Source: Bettongia penicillata ogilbyi (Eukaryota > Chordata > Mammalia > Diprotodontia > Potoroidae). Taken from it: a stretch of 64,000 bases of DNA. The notes below the pieces were generated by a model. The model was not told where the DNA came from. It saw only the letters and a program-made list of their open reading frames with translations, and made no database searches. The stretch lies in assembly GCA_023548195.1 (NCBI GenBank), contig JAJHZJ010000531.1, positions 3,520,802-3,584,801 of the forward strand. Reading direction: 5' to 3'. The position numbers were made by a program, and so were the translations under genes. Of the stretch, positions 1 through 10,765 are shown piece after piece; positions within the stretch are counted from its first letter, which is position 1; the number at the start of each line of letters is the position of its first letter.

Positions 1-939
1 TCAAAAACAATTGCTCCCTTAATAATGTCATGGACAGGATAGTTGCTGGGAAGAACCAGGTTTTATTCCTACTTAAATAACTTATAATGTTGTATTTAAA
101 AACATTTTTTAAAGTGAAGTTCTGGGCTAGGCCAGAATTTCAGTAATTTTAAGCCTAATAAACAGCTACAGAAGTGGTGTTATTAGTAAGGGAATCAGTT
201 GTATGTGGATCAGACAATAGATCCCAAAGGAGACAGTTGGACATATCCATAAGAAAAGGTAGATTAATACTTAAAAGCTGCAGCTTCCAGGGAAAATTTA
301 CTGGAAAATTACTGATTGGAAAAGGATTGTAATAAGGCAGTTACTTGGGCTACAGTAGCTAAGGGCTGTGGTAGCTACAACAGCCAATGGGTCTCAACTG
401 TTTCTGATCTCTCTTTCCATATCTGATACTTCTCCCTAGGTTGCTCTGTCCCCACACTGACCTGCTACTAAGAATTCTGTTTCCTTGCTCTTCTCAGTTT
501 TATGGACTTCATTCTTCCTTTTGCTCCTTCCCTACCCCACAGTTTGATCTTTCATGTCCAAAGAAAGACCTCTTTCAGACTACTTGGTGACTGCTAGTTC
601 TCTATTGGCATATAGTCATCATCCATTCCTTCTTTCTGCTAACTATGGGAAGAAGAGATAAGAAATACTTTTCCCCAAGTAGTAAGATGTCCTGATTTTC
701 CCAACTGGTTTCATCCCTTACAACTTCCTTAAGACAGTATCACAGGAATCACTTTCACAGGCATCACAGAGAAAGAAACCAACCATCGCAGAAACACAAG
801 TATCAGACAAGTCAAGGAAGGTTTAAAGTAAGTTATAAAGACATAGTCTATTAAAACTTGAATCATTACCAGATGAAGTGATTAATAATAGTTAAAGATG
901 ACTGAGACAGTTTCCTAATTTCACCTAAGTGTTTGCATT
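1..939. other. Unassigned sequence
   Basis: AT-rich, apparently unique DNA. I see no exon-like ORF, RNA gene or recognisable repeat. It could be intronic or intergenic; the sequence does not decide. Confidence 0.5.
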
Positions 940-1086
940 ATATTAAAACTCTTCACAAATTTTACGATCTCCCCTAAAGAGTAAGCTCCTTGAGGACAGG
1001 TACCATAGCTTATTTATGGATGCAGAATTCTTCTGTAGTACCTAGTGCATTGCATATAGTAGATAAAATAAGTGTTGAATGAAAGG
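940..1086 (+). repeat. L2 LINE 3' end fragment
   Basis: The order GTAAGCTCCTTGAGGACAGG, then a degenerate CACCTAGTGCATTGCATATAG-like segment and a TTGAATGAA end is the usual 3' terminus of mammalian L2. It is a short, old fragment with no coding content. Confidence 0.7.
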
Positions 1087-1852
1087 ATCAAGGTAGTAAT
1101 AATTAGCCATTAAAAGGAGAAATAAAGATGAGGGAATGCTAGTGGTGCGCTTTTTTTTTTTTAACCTAATCCACTGGTAAGCCAAGATACACATTTCCTT
1201 GATGATTGAATAGGCCTGGGGAGAAGGGAGCCCCCTGTGACTGTGGAACAGATGAACAGATGGAACCTTTGACCTAGGCTTCATTAGTATGTTGCTCTAA
1301 CCAACCCGGGGAACCAACTGCAGATATGAACAGCAGAGAAACTGGAAGTTTCCATCTGTGATGCTCAGGAGGCAGTCTAATTTACTAACGTGCTGGAGTG
1401 GGTAAAATCAGGGCAAATGCATCAGGACAACAGAAGAAGCTTCTAGCAGTTCACATCTCTCCTTTTATGTACTTTCTAATTGAGAAACTTTTCTAATCAA
1501 GATTTTTTTCATTATGTTTTCTGACATGAAGCCTTCCACCTCAGCATACTAAAGTCACCCATCCCTTACATGTTCCTTATTGGGAAGGTTTTGTCTATCC
1601 TCATCATTCACCTTTAGAGTTGGCTTCTGACACTGAAGACCTATTGTCCAACTTCGATCACTTTTCTGCTAATTCCTTTGACTTTTCAGGATAAGGATAA
1701 TAATTTTTGGTTTATAGGATGAAAGGCGCATAGTTTTTTCTCTTTTGTAGGTTTGGGGAAATTATTCTCTCTTAGTTCTTTTCTGGCTAGTTCTCATTCT
1801 CCTTTGCTTAATCACCTAACAATAGGTCTACCCCAAGGTTAATTCCTGGGGT
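1087..1852. other. Unassigned sequence
   Basis: No recognisable gene or repeat apart from a T11 run near 1151. Short ORFs here have no domain signature. Confidence 0.4.
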
Positions 1853-2033
1853 CTCTCTTCTACTTTCATTCCCTCCCCGCTTCTCCTCTCCTTTTCCCTC
1901 TCGTCTCCTCTCTTCTCCTCTCCCTTCTCTTCTCTTTGTTTCTCTTCTCTCTCTGTCTGTGTGTGTCTCTTTGTGCCTCTATGTCTCTGTCTCTCTCTGT
2001 GTGTCTCTGTCTTTCTCTTTCTCTTCTCCTTCG
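1853..2033. repeat. Polypyrimidine / (TC)n(TCTG)n low-complexity tract
   Basis: About 180 bp of almost pure C+T on the plus strand, grading into TCTCTG/TGTG motifs. It is an interrupted microsatellite; long polypyrimidine tracts can form triplex DNA, but there is no perfect mirror repeat here. Confidence 0.8.
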
Positions 2034-2214
2034 GTGATGTTAACAGTTAACATTATGCAGCTTTCTCTATGAAGCCATAGCTTCCAGTCCCACAGCTCAA
2101 ACTTCTGCTCCAACATTTGAAACTGAATGTTCCATAGGTATTTCAAACTAGTCTAATATAAAACTCATTTTTTCTTCCCTAAAAACCCACCTTTCTTTCA
2201 GCCTTCTCTGTTTC

Positions 2215-2880
2215 TATTAGCAGTACCCCTCTCTGCCCAGTTACCCAGGTTCACAAGCTCAGAGTCACCCACAATCCTCATTTCTAACAGCCCATATATC
2301 CACTCAGTCACTGAATCTTGTTGATTCTGCCTCCATAACATCTCTCACACCCACGTCCTCTCTACCCACTAGTCACCACTTGACTTCAGACCCTTGTCAC
2401 CTTTCACCTGGATTATTGGCCAGAGCATCCTAATTAGCTTCTCTGCCTCACGCCTCTCCTCTATCTATCTCAATTCATTCTGTACACAGCTGCCAGAGTC
2501 ATTTTCGTAAAGTACAGGTCTGACCCTATCACCTCCCTACTCAACAAACTCCAGCAGCTTCCTACTATCTCTAGGATCACATTTAAATTTCTCCATCACA
2601 TATTTAAAATTGTTAAATCAAACTCCAACTTCCTTTTCAACATTACTATTTGTTGCTCCCTTTCATGAACTCTCTGGTCTGGCCAAAGTGGGCTTTTTGT
2701 TGTACTTCTGACAAATTAGTCTATTACTCTTCTTCAGATCTTTCCACCTCTACTTCATAGAATCCCTAGTTTTTTCAAAGCTCAGTCAAAAAATCACCTT
2801 CTACATGAGATCTTTTCTGATCACCCAAATTATTAGTGCTTTCCCCCTAAAAAAAATTTTTATATATATTCTGTTTAGGC
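2215..2880 (+). repeat. L2 LINE, 3' portion
   Basis: Colinear with the marsupial L2 3' region: a CCACTCAGTCACTGAATCTTG block, then CTGGATTATTGGCCAGAGCA, CACACAGCTGCCAGAGTCAT-like and CTACATGAGATCTTTTCTGA blocks in the expected order. The element resumes at 3291 after an interruption by microsatellite and SINE sequence. No open frame survives. Confidence 0.75.
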
Positions 2881-2899
2881 TTATATAAGTATCTGTTGT

Positions 2900-2955
2900 T
2901 ACACGGAGACACACACACACATATCATATATGTGTGTGTGTGTATGTATATTTTT
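2900..2955. repeat. (CA)n/(TG)n microsatellite
   Basis: A CA run passes through TATCATATA into a TG run, so the tract is self-complementary and can fold on itself. It lies directly upstream of a SINE. Confidence 0.85.
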
Positions 2956-3192
2956 GGGGGAGCTAGATGGCACAGTGGGTAGAATACTAGGACAGGAGTC
3001 AGACAGACTCATCTTCAAGTTCAAATCTGGTCTCAGATGCTTACTGGCTTGCGACCCTGGACAAGTCACTTAATTTCTGTTGACTTTAATCCCCTGAAGA
3101 AGGAAATGGGAAACCACTCCAAAATCTTTGCCAAGAAAACCCCAAGTGGGGTCATAAAGAATCAGACACAACTGAAACAACTGAAAAACAAC
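2956..3192 (+). mobile_element. Marsupial tRNA-core SINE (Mar1/WSINE type)
   Basis: Head GGGGGAGCTAGATGGCACAG, core with CAAGTCACTTAATTTCTG, and tail GAAATGGGAAACCACTCCA followed by an AAGAATCAGACACAACTGAA end: head, core and LINE-like tail in order. Non-coding, pol III type. The 391-bp interval 2900-3290 is flanked by an imperfect 19-bp direct repeat (2881-2899 and 3291-3309, two mismatches), suggesting insertion into the L2. Confidence 0.88.
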
Positions 3193-3290
3193 ATAGATAG
3201 ATTAGATAGACAGATATGTGTATGTAAGTGTATATATGTATATATATATATGTATATGTATATACATAATATTTTATATTTTGTATGTGG
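3193..3290. repeat. (GATA)n/(TATG)n microsatellite
   Basis: GATAGATTAGATAGA grades into TATG/TA repeats, grown from the SINE 3' tail. ORFs across it encode only Tyr/Ile/Met/Cys-rich low-complexity peptides and are not genes. Confidence 0.85.
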
Positions 3291-3405
3291 TTATGTAGGT
3301 ATCTGTTGTCTCTTCTCACAGAATGTTGGTTCCCCAAGGGAAGGGAGTTTCATTTTAAAATGTGAATCTCCAATCCCAACACAGTGCCTGTAGTTAGTAT
3401 TAGTA
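3291..3405 (+). repeat. L2 LINE 3' tail (continuation)
   Basis: TTCCCCAAGGGAAGGGAGTT and CACAGTGCCTG match the distal L2 3' UTR and continue the L2 that ends at 2880. Confidence 0.6.
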
Positions 3406-4213
3406 ACTATATGATTTTACATAATGAACCATTTGGAGGTACCCTTGTTCAAACTGAAATATGACCTATAAAGTACTGTGGGAAAGACTTTTAAAAGTGT
3501 TTTAAGCATTATACCACAACCTTCTCTTTAATTATACTTTTCACACAATTTTATGGTGATAAAAATATGACCTGAAACAGTCATGACACTTTACTGTTGT
3601 ACTTACAAAATTGTTCCTTGCTTTCATCTATTTTCCCATTGCATTTATACTACAGACTCAACTCATGAAACACTCATCAGAAAAACAAAGCCAGAAAAAG
3701 CAACACAAAAATTAATGCAGAGGGAATACTTTTAAAATCGAATTTTTCTTGCATTGCATTGTTTGCTCATTTGTTTCTCATAGTAAAATCTCCTTCTTTA
3801 CCCTCTGCTTCCTTGACCTACTCCTTTGTTCAACAACAGTGTCAACATATGCTGCCCACTATCATTCATCACATTCCCCACAGTAGCCTTTCTCAGGCTT
3901 TCTGAGATGTTACCCTTTCCTCTGTTAGAAAGTGAGATCACAAGATGTTAGAGAGAAGTGGACATTCAGGTATAAGGTCAAAGATATAGTCACAGGGCAG
4001 CCCAGGAAGGTTTCACCTAATATCTGTTTACCTGATTTTAAACAAGAGTGAAATGACTTGATTTGAAATAAATAAGAACCTCAGAAGCTACTTCTATTAT
4101 GTATGCCTCTTTAAAGTAGCATCTCACTTCAGAAAAACATTATATTTTCAATTGCAAAAGCTCATGTCTTCACCCTGAGAAATTACAGTTGAATACTTTT
4201 AGGTTTTTTCTTA
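3406..4213. other. Unassigned sequence
   Basis: No gene or clear repeat. Composition is like the surrounding AT-rich background. Confidence 0.4.
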
Positions 4214-4435
4214 AGGAGGTCTGATTCTTTGTGATCCTTTTGGGGGATTTCTTGGCAAAGATACTAGAATGGTTTGACATTTCTTTCTCTAACTCATTCT
4301 ACAGATAAGAAAACTGAGGCAGAGTTAAGTGACTTGCTCAGGGTCATACAATTACTAAGTGTCTGAGACCAGATATAAACTCAGGTCATCCTGACTTCCA
4401 GCCAGACGCTCTATCCATTGTGCTACCTAGCTGAC
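4214..4435 (-). mobile_element. Marsupial tRNA-core SINE
   Basis: Read on the minus strand: a GCTAGGTAGCACAATGGATAG-like head, AACTCAGGTC complement, GACTTGCTCAGGGTCATACA complement (core) and a TTTGCCAAGAAATCCCCCA-like tail. Diverged copy with no clear TSD. Confidence 0.85.
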
Positions 4436-4872
4436 CTGTGAAATACTCGGTGAAACCCATTTTGCACTTTATAAATTATCTGAAAATAAGATGGGCTTTT
4501 CATGAGTTAACATTAGCCAAGGCCAGTGGTTCTCAACTCATTCATGTCTTAGTCCTATGAACACTGCCTTCTATTTTATATTCTGCCTTCCCACTTCCTT
4601 CTCCCTTGTGTGCCTCTCTGCAAAAGATAGGTTGAAAAATGTTTAGTAGGTTTCCTCCCTTATTGAGAATAAAAGAGACAGAATTCTTTTTGTCCTTTTT
4701 TAAAGGGGTAACTTAGTAAGATGGAATGGGGAAAAAAAGCACTTGGCCCCAGAGTCATTGCTGGCTCCTGAAGTGGCTGAGCAAAAAAATTTATTGGGCC
4801 TCTCTGGAAGGCTCTGAAACTCATATTTCATTGGACAGGAAAAGCTAACATATAGAAAAGTTTCAAGAAGGT
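4436..4872. other. Mostly unassigned; possible MER5-like fragment
   Basis: CCAGTGGTTCTCAACTC at 4524 resembles the terminus of MER5-type hAT MITEs, but the rest cannot be followed. Otherwise nothing recognisable. Confidence 0.3.
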
Positions 4873-5435
4873 GATTTTATTTATTTAGTATTTTATTTTC
4901 CCCCAATTATATCTAAAAAACAACTTTTAACATTTGCATTTTCTTTTTAATTTTGAATTTCAAACTCTCTTTCACTCCCTTCCTTGTTGAGAAAGCAAGA
5001 AATTTGATACAGGTCATACATGTGCAGTCACGCAAAACATATTCCATATTAGTCATGTTGTGAAAGTAAACACAAACCCCAAATAAAAAACCCAGAAAAG
5101 TAAAGTTTAAAAAAGGCATGCTTTGATCTGCATCAGATTCCATCCAAGTTTTCTTTGGAGATGGATAGTATTTTTCATCATAAGTCCTTCAGAATTGTCT
5201 TGGGCCATTGCATTTCTGAGAATAGATAAGTCATTCACAGCTTATCATCACACAAAATTGCTGTTACTATGTACACTATTTTCCTGGTTCTGCTCACTTC
5301 ACTTCGCATGAGTTCATGTACATCTTCCTAGGTTTTTCTGATAGTATGCTATTCATCATTTTTTATAGTGCAATAGTATTCCATCACAATCATATAGCAC
5401 AACTTGTTCAGCTGTTCCCCAAGGAGCTGATAATA
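4873..5435 (-). mobile_element. L1 LINE 3' end (ORF2 C-terminus remnant and 3' UTR)
   Basis: On the minus strand the block ACAAGTTGTGCTATATGATT, then GATGGAATACTATTGCACTA, matches the terminal ORF2 segment (LNKL.YMIVMEYY.I) also seen at 35826 and 13606. The 3' UTR and an A-rich end (4873-4890) follow. It is 5'-truncated and degenerate. An ORF on the plus strand at 5123-5311 is antisense shadow. Confidence 0.8.
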
Positions 5436-5505
5436 AGGGATCAATAAATATGGGTCAAGAGCTGGAGGAGGAAGCAATGGAATGGAAGAGGAGGGAAATT
5501 TTCTT

Positions 5506-5515
5506 TAGATTTTCT
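5506..5515. repeat. Target-site duplication, left copy (half-L1 A)
   Basis: Ten bases TAGATTTTCT are repeated exactly at 8475-8484 and bracket the element between them. This is the product of target-primed reverse transcription. Confidence 0.75.
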
Positions 5516-6549
5516 CTTTTTTTAAAAAATTTATTTATTTATTTATTTATTTAACTTTTTACCTTCATTTTCACAAAATTTTGGGTTCCACATTTTCTCC
5601 CCTTTTATCCCCTCCCCCCACCCCAATACCCCAAGCAATTTAATTTTCCCTATCTCCAATCTGCCCTCTCTTCTGTCATCCCTCCCTTCTCTTGTCTCCA
5701 TTTTCTCTTTTCTCCTGTAGGGCCAGATGACTTTCTATTCCTCATTAACTGTATGTCTTCTTTCCTAGTAGCAACAACAATACTAAACAGTTGTTCCTAA
5801 AACTTTGAGTTCCAAATTCTCCCCATCCCTCCCTCCCCACCCATTCCCTTTGGGAAGGCAGGCAATTCGATATAGGCCATATCTGTGAAGTTTTGCAAAT
5901 GACTTCCCTGATAGTTGTGTTGTGTAAGACTAACTGAATTACCCTCCATCCTACCCTGCCCCTCATTGTTTCTCTTCTGTCTTTTGATCCTGTCCCTCCC
6001 CAAGTGTTGACTTCAAATTGCTCCCTCCTCCCTTTGCCCTCCCTTCCATCATCCCCCCCCTTGCTTATCTCCTTCTCCCCCACTTTCCTATACTGTAAGA
6101 TAGGTTTTCATACCAAAATGAGTGTGCATTTTATTCCTTCCTTTAGTCAAATGTGATGAGAGTAAACTTCTTGTTTTTTTTCTCAGCTCTCCTCTTTTTC
6201 CCTCCACTAAAAAAGTCTCCTGCTTGCCTCTTAAATGACATAAAATTACCCCATTCCATTTCACCCTCTTTCCTCCCCCTACATTTCTCTCTCACCATTT
6301 ACCTTAATTTCTTTTAAGATATGATCCCATCCTATTCAATTCAATCTGTGCTCTCTGTCTCTTTATGTGTGCGCATGTGTGTATGTTTATGTGCATGCAT
6401 GTGTGTACATGTGTGTGTATGGACCCAACTACCCAGATATTGAAAAGTTTTAAGAGTTACAAATATTTTCTTTCCATGTAGGAATGTAAACAGTTCACTT
6501 CTGGTAAGTCCCTTAAGACTTCTCTTTGCTGTTTCCTTTTTCATGCTTC

Positions 6550-7646
6550 TCATTCTTGTGTTTGAAAGTCAAATTTTCTTTTCAGCTCTGGTCTTTTCAT
6601 CAAGAATGATTGAAAGTCCTCTGTTTCATTGAAAGACCATATTTTCCCCTGAAGTATTATACTCAGTTTAGCTGGGTAGGTGATTCTTGGTTTGAGTCCT
6701 AGTTCCTTTGACTTCTGGAATATCCTATTCCATGCCCTTCGATCCCTTAATGTAGAAGCTGCTAGATCTTGAGTTATCCTGATTTTATTTCCACAATATT
6801 GGAATTGTTTCTTTCTAGCTGCTTGCAATATTTTCTCCTTGACCTGGGAGTTCTAGAATTTGGCCACAATGTTCCTAGGAGTTTCTCTTTTTGGATCTCT
6901 TTCAGGTGGTGATTGATGGATTCTTTCAATACTTATTTTGCCCTCTGGTTCTAGAATGTCAGGGCAGTTTTCCTCGATAATTTCATGGAAGATGATATCT
7001 AGGCTCTTTTTTTGATCATGACTTTCAGGTAGTCCCATAATTTTTAAATTGTCTCTCCTGGATCTATTTTCCAGGTCAGTTGTTTTTCCCATGAGATATT
7101 TCACATTCTCTTCCATTTTTTCATTCTTTTGGTTTTGTTTGGTGATTTCTTGGTTTCTCAGAAAGTCATTAGACTCCATCTGTTCCATTCTAATTTTGAG
7201 AGAACTATTCTCTTCAGTGAGCTTTTGAACCTCTTTTTCCATTTGGCTCATTCTGCTTTTGAAAGCATTCTGCTCCTCATTGGCTTTTTGAACCTCTTTT
7301 GCCAATTGAGTGAGCCTATTTTTCAAGGTGTTATTTTCTTCAGCATTTTTTTTGGATCCCTTTAGCAAGGTATTGACCCATTTTTCATACTTTTCTTGCA
7401 TGTCTCTCATTTCTCTTCCCAGTTTTTCCTCCACCTGTCTAACTTGCTTTTCAAAATCCTTTTTGAGCTCTTCCAAGGCCTGAGCCCACCCAACATCCCC
7501 CTGGGATGTCTGGGGTACTGCAGCCCCGCCCTCCATGTCTTTCCCTGATGGCAAGAATATTTCCTCGCCAGATCCGGAAGTCGGGATCATTTGCATCTGT
7601 TCAAAAAACTCTCTATAGTCTTATTTTTCTTCCCTTTTCTAGGCAT
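6550..7646 (-). pseudogene. L1/HAL1 ORF1 (RNA-binding chaperone), broken, copy A
   Basis: ORF1 encodes the L1 nucleic-acid chaperone that coats its RNA as trimers. The true start is the ATG at 7646-7644 (MPRKGKKNKT), as in copy B; one base is missing near 7606, which shifts the frame after ~16 codons. The longest open part (7596-6853) holds the acidic N-terminus, a coiled coil of heptads (LKNRLTQLAKEVQKANEE, MEKEVQKLTEENSSLKIRM), and the RRM (RSRRDNLKIMGLPE). It ends at an in-frame TAG after PRNIVAKF. The CTD follows in the same frame at 6828-6550 (QAARKKQFQYCGNKIRITQ) to TGA. Not functional as read. Copy C has a stop at the same codon. Confidence 0.85.
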
Positions 7647-8474
7647 TTTCCAAGCCAGCTACTTGACTTCTGAGATTCCTGTCCACCCCCGCCTAGATCC
7701 GCCCAGCTGGTGCTTGGGGTCTGAGGTTCAAATGGGCTTTCCGCAGCAAGCTTTAGTTCTGGTGCTGGGGTGGGGGCAGGGCCACCTCCCAGGCTCAGTT
7801 CCCTCAGGGGCTTTATGCAGAGACTTTCAGGAATGGAGCGGGTGGGGGGTGGGGCAGGGCCATCTCCAAGGCTCAGTTCCCTCAGGTTGTTTATGCAGAG
7901 GCCTTCAGTAATAGAGCGGAGTGGGGCACGGCCAGTCTCCCAGGCTCAGCTCCCTCAGGTTGTTTATGCAGAGATTTTCAGTAATGAAGATCCTGCCTGC
8001 TGCTGGGGGTGTCTGGGCCGCCACTGCTGCCTCTGCTGCCACCCCCGCCTCTGCCTCCATGCTTCCTGCCCCCGCCTCTGCCGCCGTGGCTTCCTCCCGA
8101 GGGGGCCCGAGTCACAGAGACACTCCGCTCCCCCTCTCGTCCAGCCCAGCCTTCTCTCTCACTGACCTGTAGCTTCTGTGGGCGGAGGGACTTTCCCGGC
8201 TGCCGGAGCTTCCATCCCTGAAGCCTGCTCGGGTCAGCTTCTCTGGGGCCGCGGCCAGGGCAGCGCTGGGGTGGGGTCCGCTTTCCAGGGCGCAACGGAC
8301 CCTGGGGATGACTCTCCAGGGCTCTCTGGCACGGAAATCTCTTCCACTCCGTTTCTGCACACCTTTCAGTGATCCAGAACTTATGGGGATCTCTTTTTAC
8401 ATTAATTCTATGGGCTGTGGGTTCGGAGCTTGTAAACGTGCGCCTTTCTACTCCGCCATCTTGACTCCGCCCCC
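7647..8474 (-). promoter_or_regulatory. Half-L1 A 5' UTR/internal promoter, GC-rich
   Basis: GC- and CpG-rich, unlike the AT-rich surroundings. Visible signals: YY1-type CCGCCATCTTG (8453-8463, reading CAAGATGGCGG on the sense strand, as in human L1), a palindromic kappaB-like GGGACTTTCCC (8187-8197) next to a GGGCGG GC box, and about three tandem monomers (ends near 7800, 7878 and 7950). There is no TATA box, as expected for an L1 promoter. Several overlapping Pro/Gly/Ser/Arg-rich ORFs here are composition artefacts. Activity is inferred from motifs only. Confidence 0.65.
7755..7985 (-). repeat. Tandem ~75-bp monomers in half-L1 5' UTR
   Basis: The motif GGCTCAG[TC]TCCCTCAGG recurs at 7792, 7870 and 7943, each followed by TTTATGCAGAG. 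Spacings are 78 and 73 bp. Copy B has a degraded equivalent and copy C about two units. Monomeric 5' UTRs are typical of some L1 lineages and modulate promoter strength. Confidence 0.8.
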
Positions 8475-8484
8475 TAGATTTTCT
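8475..8484. repeat. Target-site duplication, right copy (half-L1 A)
   Basis: TAGATTTTCT, identical to 5506-5515, directly abutting the element's 5' end. Confidence 0.75.
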
Positions 8485-9754
8485 TAAGAGTTATTAATAA
8501 TAAATAGCTCTTCTAAGCAAATTCTGCTCTTCTCAGTTTTTCTCTTTGTCTTGAACTCTGAAGAATACTAATTCAGGCATTTTTTAAGACGTGAATTCAT
8601 TAACATAGATAGAAACTATAAAGATGTTAATTTCTTTTGGAGAAAATAATTTTTAGCACTAAAAATGGTATCCACTGGATACTCATAGGGTTATGTTTGG
8701 GATCTCAAGCCACTCCTGATAAACAACTGTCAATGGGACAGTTTTAGAAAGGGTAGGCATCATGGGTATAGTCCTATGAAGTCTCAAGAAGGCTTTATAG
8801 ACTCAGCTAAGACAAGGAGGCTGATCACAAACCAATAAGGAAGAATCAAACATAGCCAAAACACAAGAGAAAATACCAAACACTGGTAGGTATCACTTTC
8901 TTCTATTCATGAGATGGAACACAGGTAAACAGTGCTCCCCTAGCCTGGTAATCCAATAAATCAATAAGCATTTATTAAGCACTTACTAAATACAAACACC
9001 ATCTGGTTTCCCAGATCACTTTGAGATACTTGACTCACATACAATCAGATGTCTTTTCTCTAGACATATTCCCCTAACTGTTCCCATCTATCTTACCTTT
9101 TCCTGGAAGCTTCCAATTCCATACTGGGATCAACTAGTCTCTCCATCAAATCCCTTGCACCTCTGCTTGTAGTATCATAGATGGGGAACTGACCTGATAT
9201 TTGTAATCAAGACCCTTCCCTTCCTTTATATGAATTTCTCTATAAAAAGCTCCCTTCCCTGCATCAGAGAGAACCCCTACTGAAGAAGAAAGAACAAATC
9301 TCCAATCCCAAAGAGGAGTAACATCAACCTACATATGCCAAATCCAGAGGGCAGGTTCTCATGGGATGATCATCAACCACTTTCTCTTGCTCTGGCCTAA
9401 AGAGCATCCATTGGAGACCCTATTCTATTAGCTGAGACCCAGTTGGATTCTCCCTCTCTCTTTTTCCTAGACCCAGATGTATTATTTGCCCATCAATTCC
9501 CTCTCCCACCTACCCCAAACCATTCCTATAATGGTAATTCACTAAAACTCAGTGGCTAGCCCTAAATGACTCGGTTCAATCCTCTTGACTTCACTTATTG
9601 CCCCTCAGCAGTTTGTTGACATAATCACAGGATCTATGCACTGGAAACAATTTTAGCAGCCAACCAATCCAAATTCCTACCTAATGTAATAAATTCCCTG
9701 AAGAGTATCCCCCAACAAATAGTCATTTATTCTTTTCTTGTAAGCATTCAGCAA
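8485..9754. other. Unassigned sequence with a short L2 tail
   Basis: AATCAATAAGCATTTATTAA at 8957-8976 looks like an L2 3' terminus on the minus strand. Otherwise no repeat or exon is evident. It contains one copy of an exact 34-bp duplication (8879-8912). Confidence 0.4.
8879..8912 (+). repeat. Exact 34-bp direct repeat, copy 1
   Basis: Begins AACACTGGTAGG and ends TATTCATGA; identical to 10824-10857, 1,945 bp downstream. It belongs to no repeat family I recognise and the flanks are not homologous. Confidence 0.9.
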
Positions 9755-9905
9755 GTTATGAAATATGATCATGATGTAATACTAATATGCTAAAAGAAAT
9801 GATGAGCTTGATGATCTTAGAAAAACATGGAAAGACTTGAAGGAAATAATGAAGAGCGAAATGTTGTACACAGCAACAGCCGTATCTTCAAATAGTTCTG
9901 ATTGT
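9755..9905 (+). mobile_element. L1 ORF2 C-terminal fragment
   Basis: AAAGAAATGATGAGCTTGAT, GGAAAGACTTG and TTGTACACAGCAACAGC follow the order of the L1 terminal ORF2 segment (ND..., WKDL, LYTAT). Short relic, frame broken. Confidence 0.65.
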
Positions 9906-9929
9906 TAGGCTATGGTTTCTTTTCAAGGA

Positions 9930-10115
9930 GAGAAGTGCGGCATTGCAAAGACCACTGATTTTAAAATCATGAGACCCAGATTCAAATTCCACTGGCTAGA
10001 TATGTGACGTTGGGAAGGTCATTTTATTCCCTGACTCTTCTTCTTCATCTGTAAAATGGGAGAGTTAGACTCAGTGGTCTATAAGGTCCCTTTCAAGTTT
10101 AACATCCTGTAATTA
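9930..10115 (+). repeat. MIR-type SINE
   Basis: A degenerate head, GAGACCCAGATTCAAATTCC (box-B/core region), TGTGACGTTGGGAAGGTCA, TTCATCTGTAAAATGGGAGA and GTCTATAAGGTCCC, in MIR order. Ancient copy. Confidence 0.8.
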
Positions 10116-10310
10116 TAGCCAACTAAAATTGGTGTTCTTTTAATTGGCCCTCATGTTCCAAGTTCACATAGAAGACACCTTCAATGGGAAAACTCCTCAA
10201 ATAATATTTGAAGATTTAGAAAATATCTCTCATCTCCTTTTTCTTTTTCCTGACTAAGCATTACCAGTTATATATTTAAATGGTAGGACTTTTGGTCTCA
10301 TTACCACTTG

Positions 10311-10765
10311 TAGGTGGAGTGCTGGATTTGAAGTCAGGAAGATCTGCATTCAAATCCTGCTTCTGACACTTAGCAATCAGTGAAAATCTCTGAGCCTCTG
10401 TTTTTCCATCCCTAACACAGGCAGCTAGGTGGCTTTGTGGATAGAGCCCTGGACCTGGAATCAGGAAGACCTGAGTTCAAATGAAGCCTCAGATATTTAC
10501 TAGCTGTGTGACACTGGACAAGTCACTTACCTGCTGTTTGCCTTCTTCTCCTGAAAAGAGAAATGGCAAACCACTCCAGTATCTTTGCCAAGAAAACATC
10601 ACAGACAGTATTAGTGTGCTATGGTCCATGTGGTAACAAAGAGTCAGATACAGCTGAACAGTAACAACATTTACCTCGCAGGCTTATTGTGAAACTTCAG
10701 TGAAATAATACATCTAAAACACTGTATAAAAATGTTAGCTATTATTTTAGGCACCTTTTACCTAC
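10311..10765 (+). repeat. MIR/THER1 SINE split by a younger SINE
   Basis: The 5' half (10311-10415) contains GAAGTCAGGAAGATCTGCAT and TGAGCCTCTG. The 3' half (10669-10765) continues with a GCAGGCTTATTGTGAAACT-like segment and ATGTTAGCTATTATTTT, the usual 3' end of the family. The interruption is the SINE at 10419-10668. Confidence 0.7.
10419..10668 (+). mobile_element. Marsupial tRNA-core SINE
   Basis: Head AGGCAGCTAGGTGGC, ATCAGGAAGACCTGAGTTCA, core GACAAGTCACTTACC, tail GGCAAACCACTCCAGTATC, ending in AGTCAGATACAGCTGAACAG. Inserted into an older MIR. It carries an ~25-bp unique expansion before AACAAAGAGTCAG. Confidence 0.88.

Larger units (their letters stand above)
5516..8474 (-). mobile_element. 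HAL1-like 'half-L1' retrotransposon, copy A (5' end complete, ORF2 absent)
   Basis: About 2.96 kb on the minus strand. The order is: 5' end GGGGGCGGAGTCAAGATGG (8474 downwards), GC-rich 5' UTR, ORF1 (7646-6550), then directly a purine-rich 3' UTR ending in AACCCAAAATTTTGTGAAAA and an (AAAT)n/A-rich tail at 5516-5560. No ORF2 (endonuclease/reverse transcriptase) lies between ORF1 and the 3' UTR. The same junction recurs in copy C, so it is a family trait rather than a private deletion. A 10-bp TSD flanks it. Half-L1 elements of this kind are known in mammals (HAL1); they depend on another L1 for reverse transcription. Assignment to a named subfamily is inference. Confidence 0.85.

Noticed and set aside
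7129..7365. Plus-strand hydrophobic ORF (also 37363-37818)
   Set aside because: Antisense shadow of the ORF1 coiled coil; repeated wherever ORF1 is present on the minus strand.
7770..8372. Several overlapping Pro/Gly/Arg-rich ORFs, candidate exon with CpG island
   Set aside because: The GC-rich block is the 5' UTR of half-L1 copy A, repeated at 37954-38766; open on both strands from composition alone.
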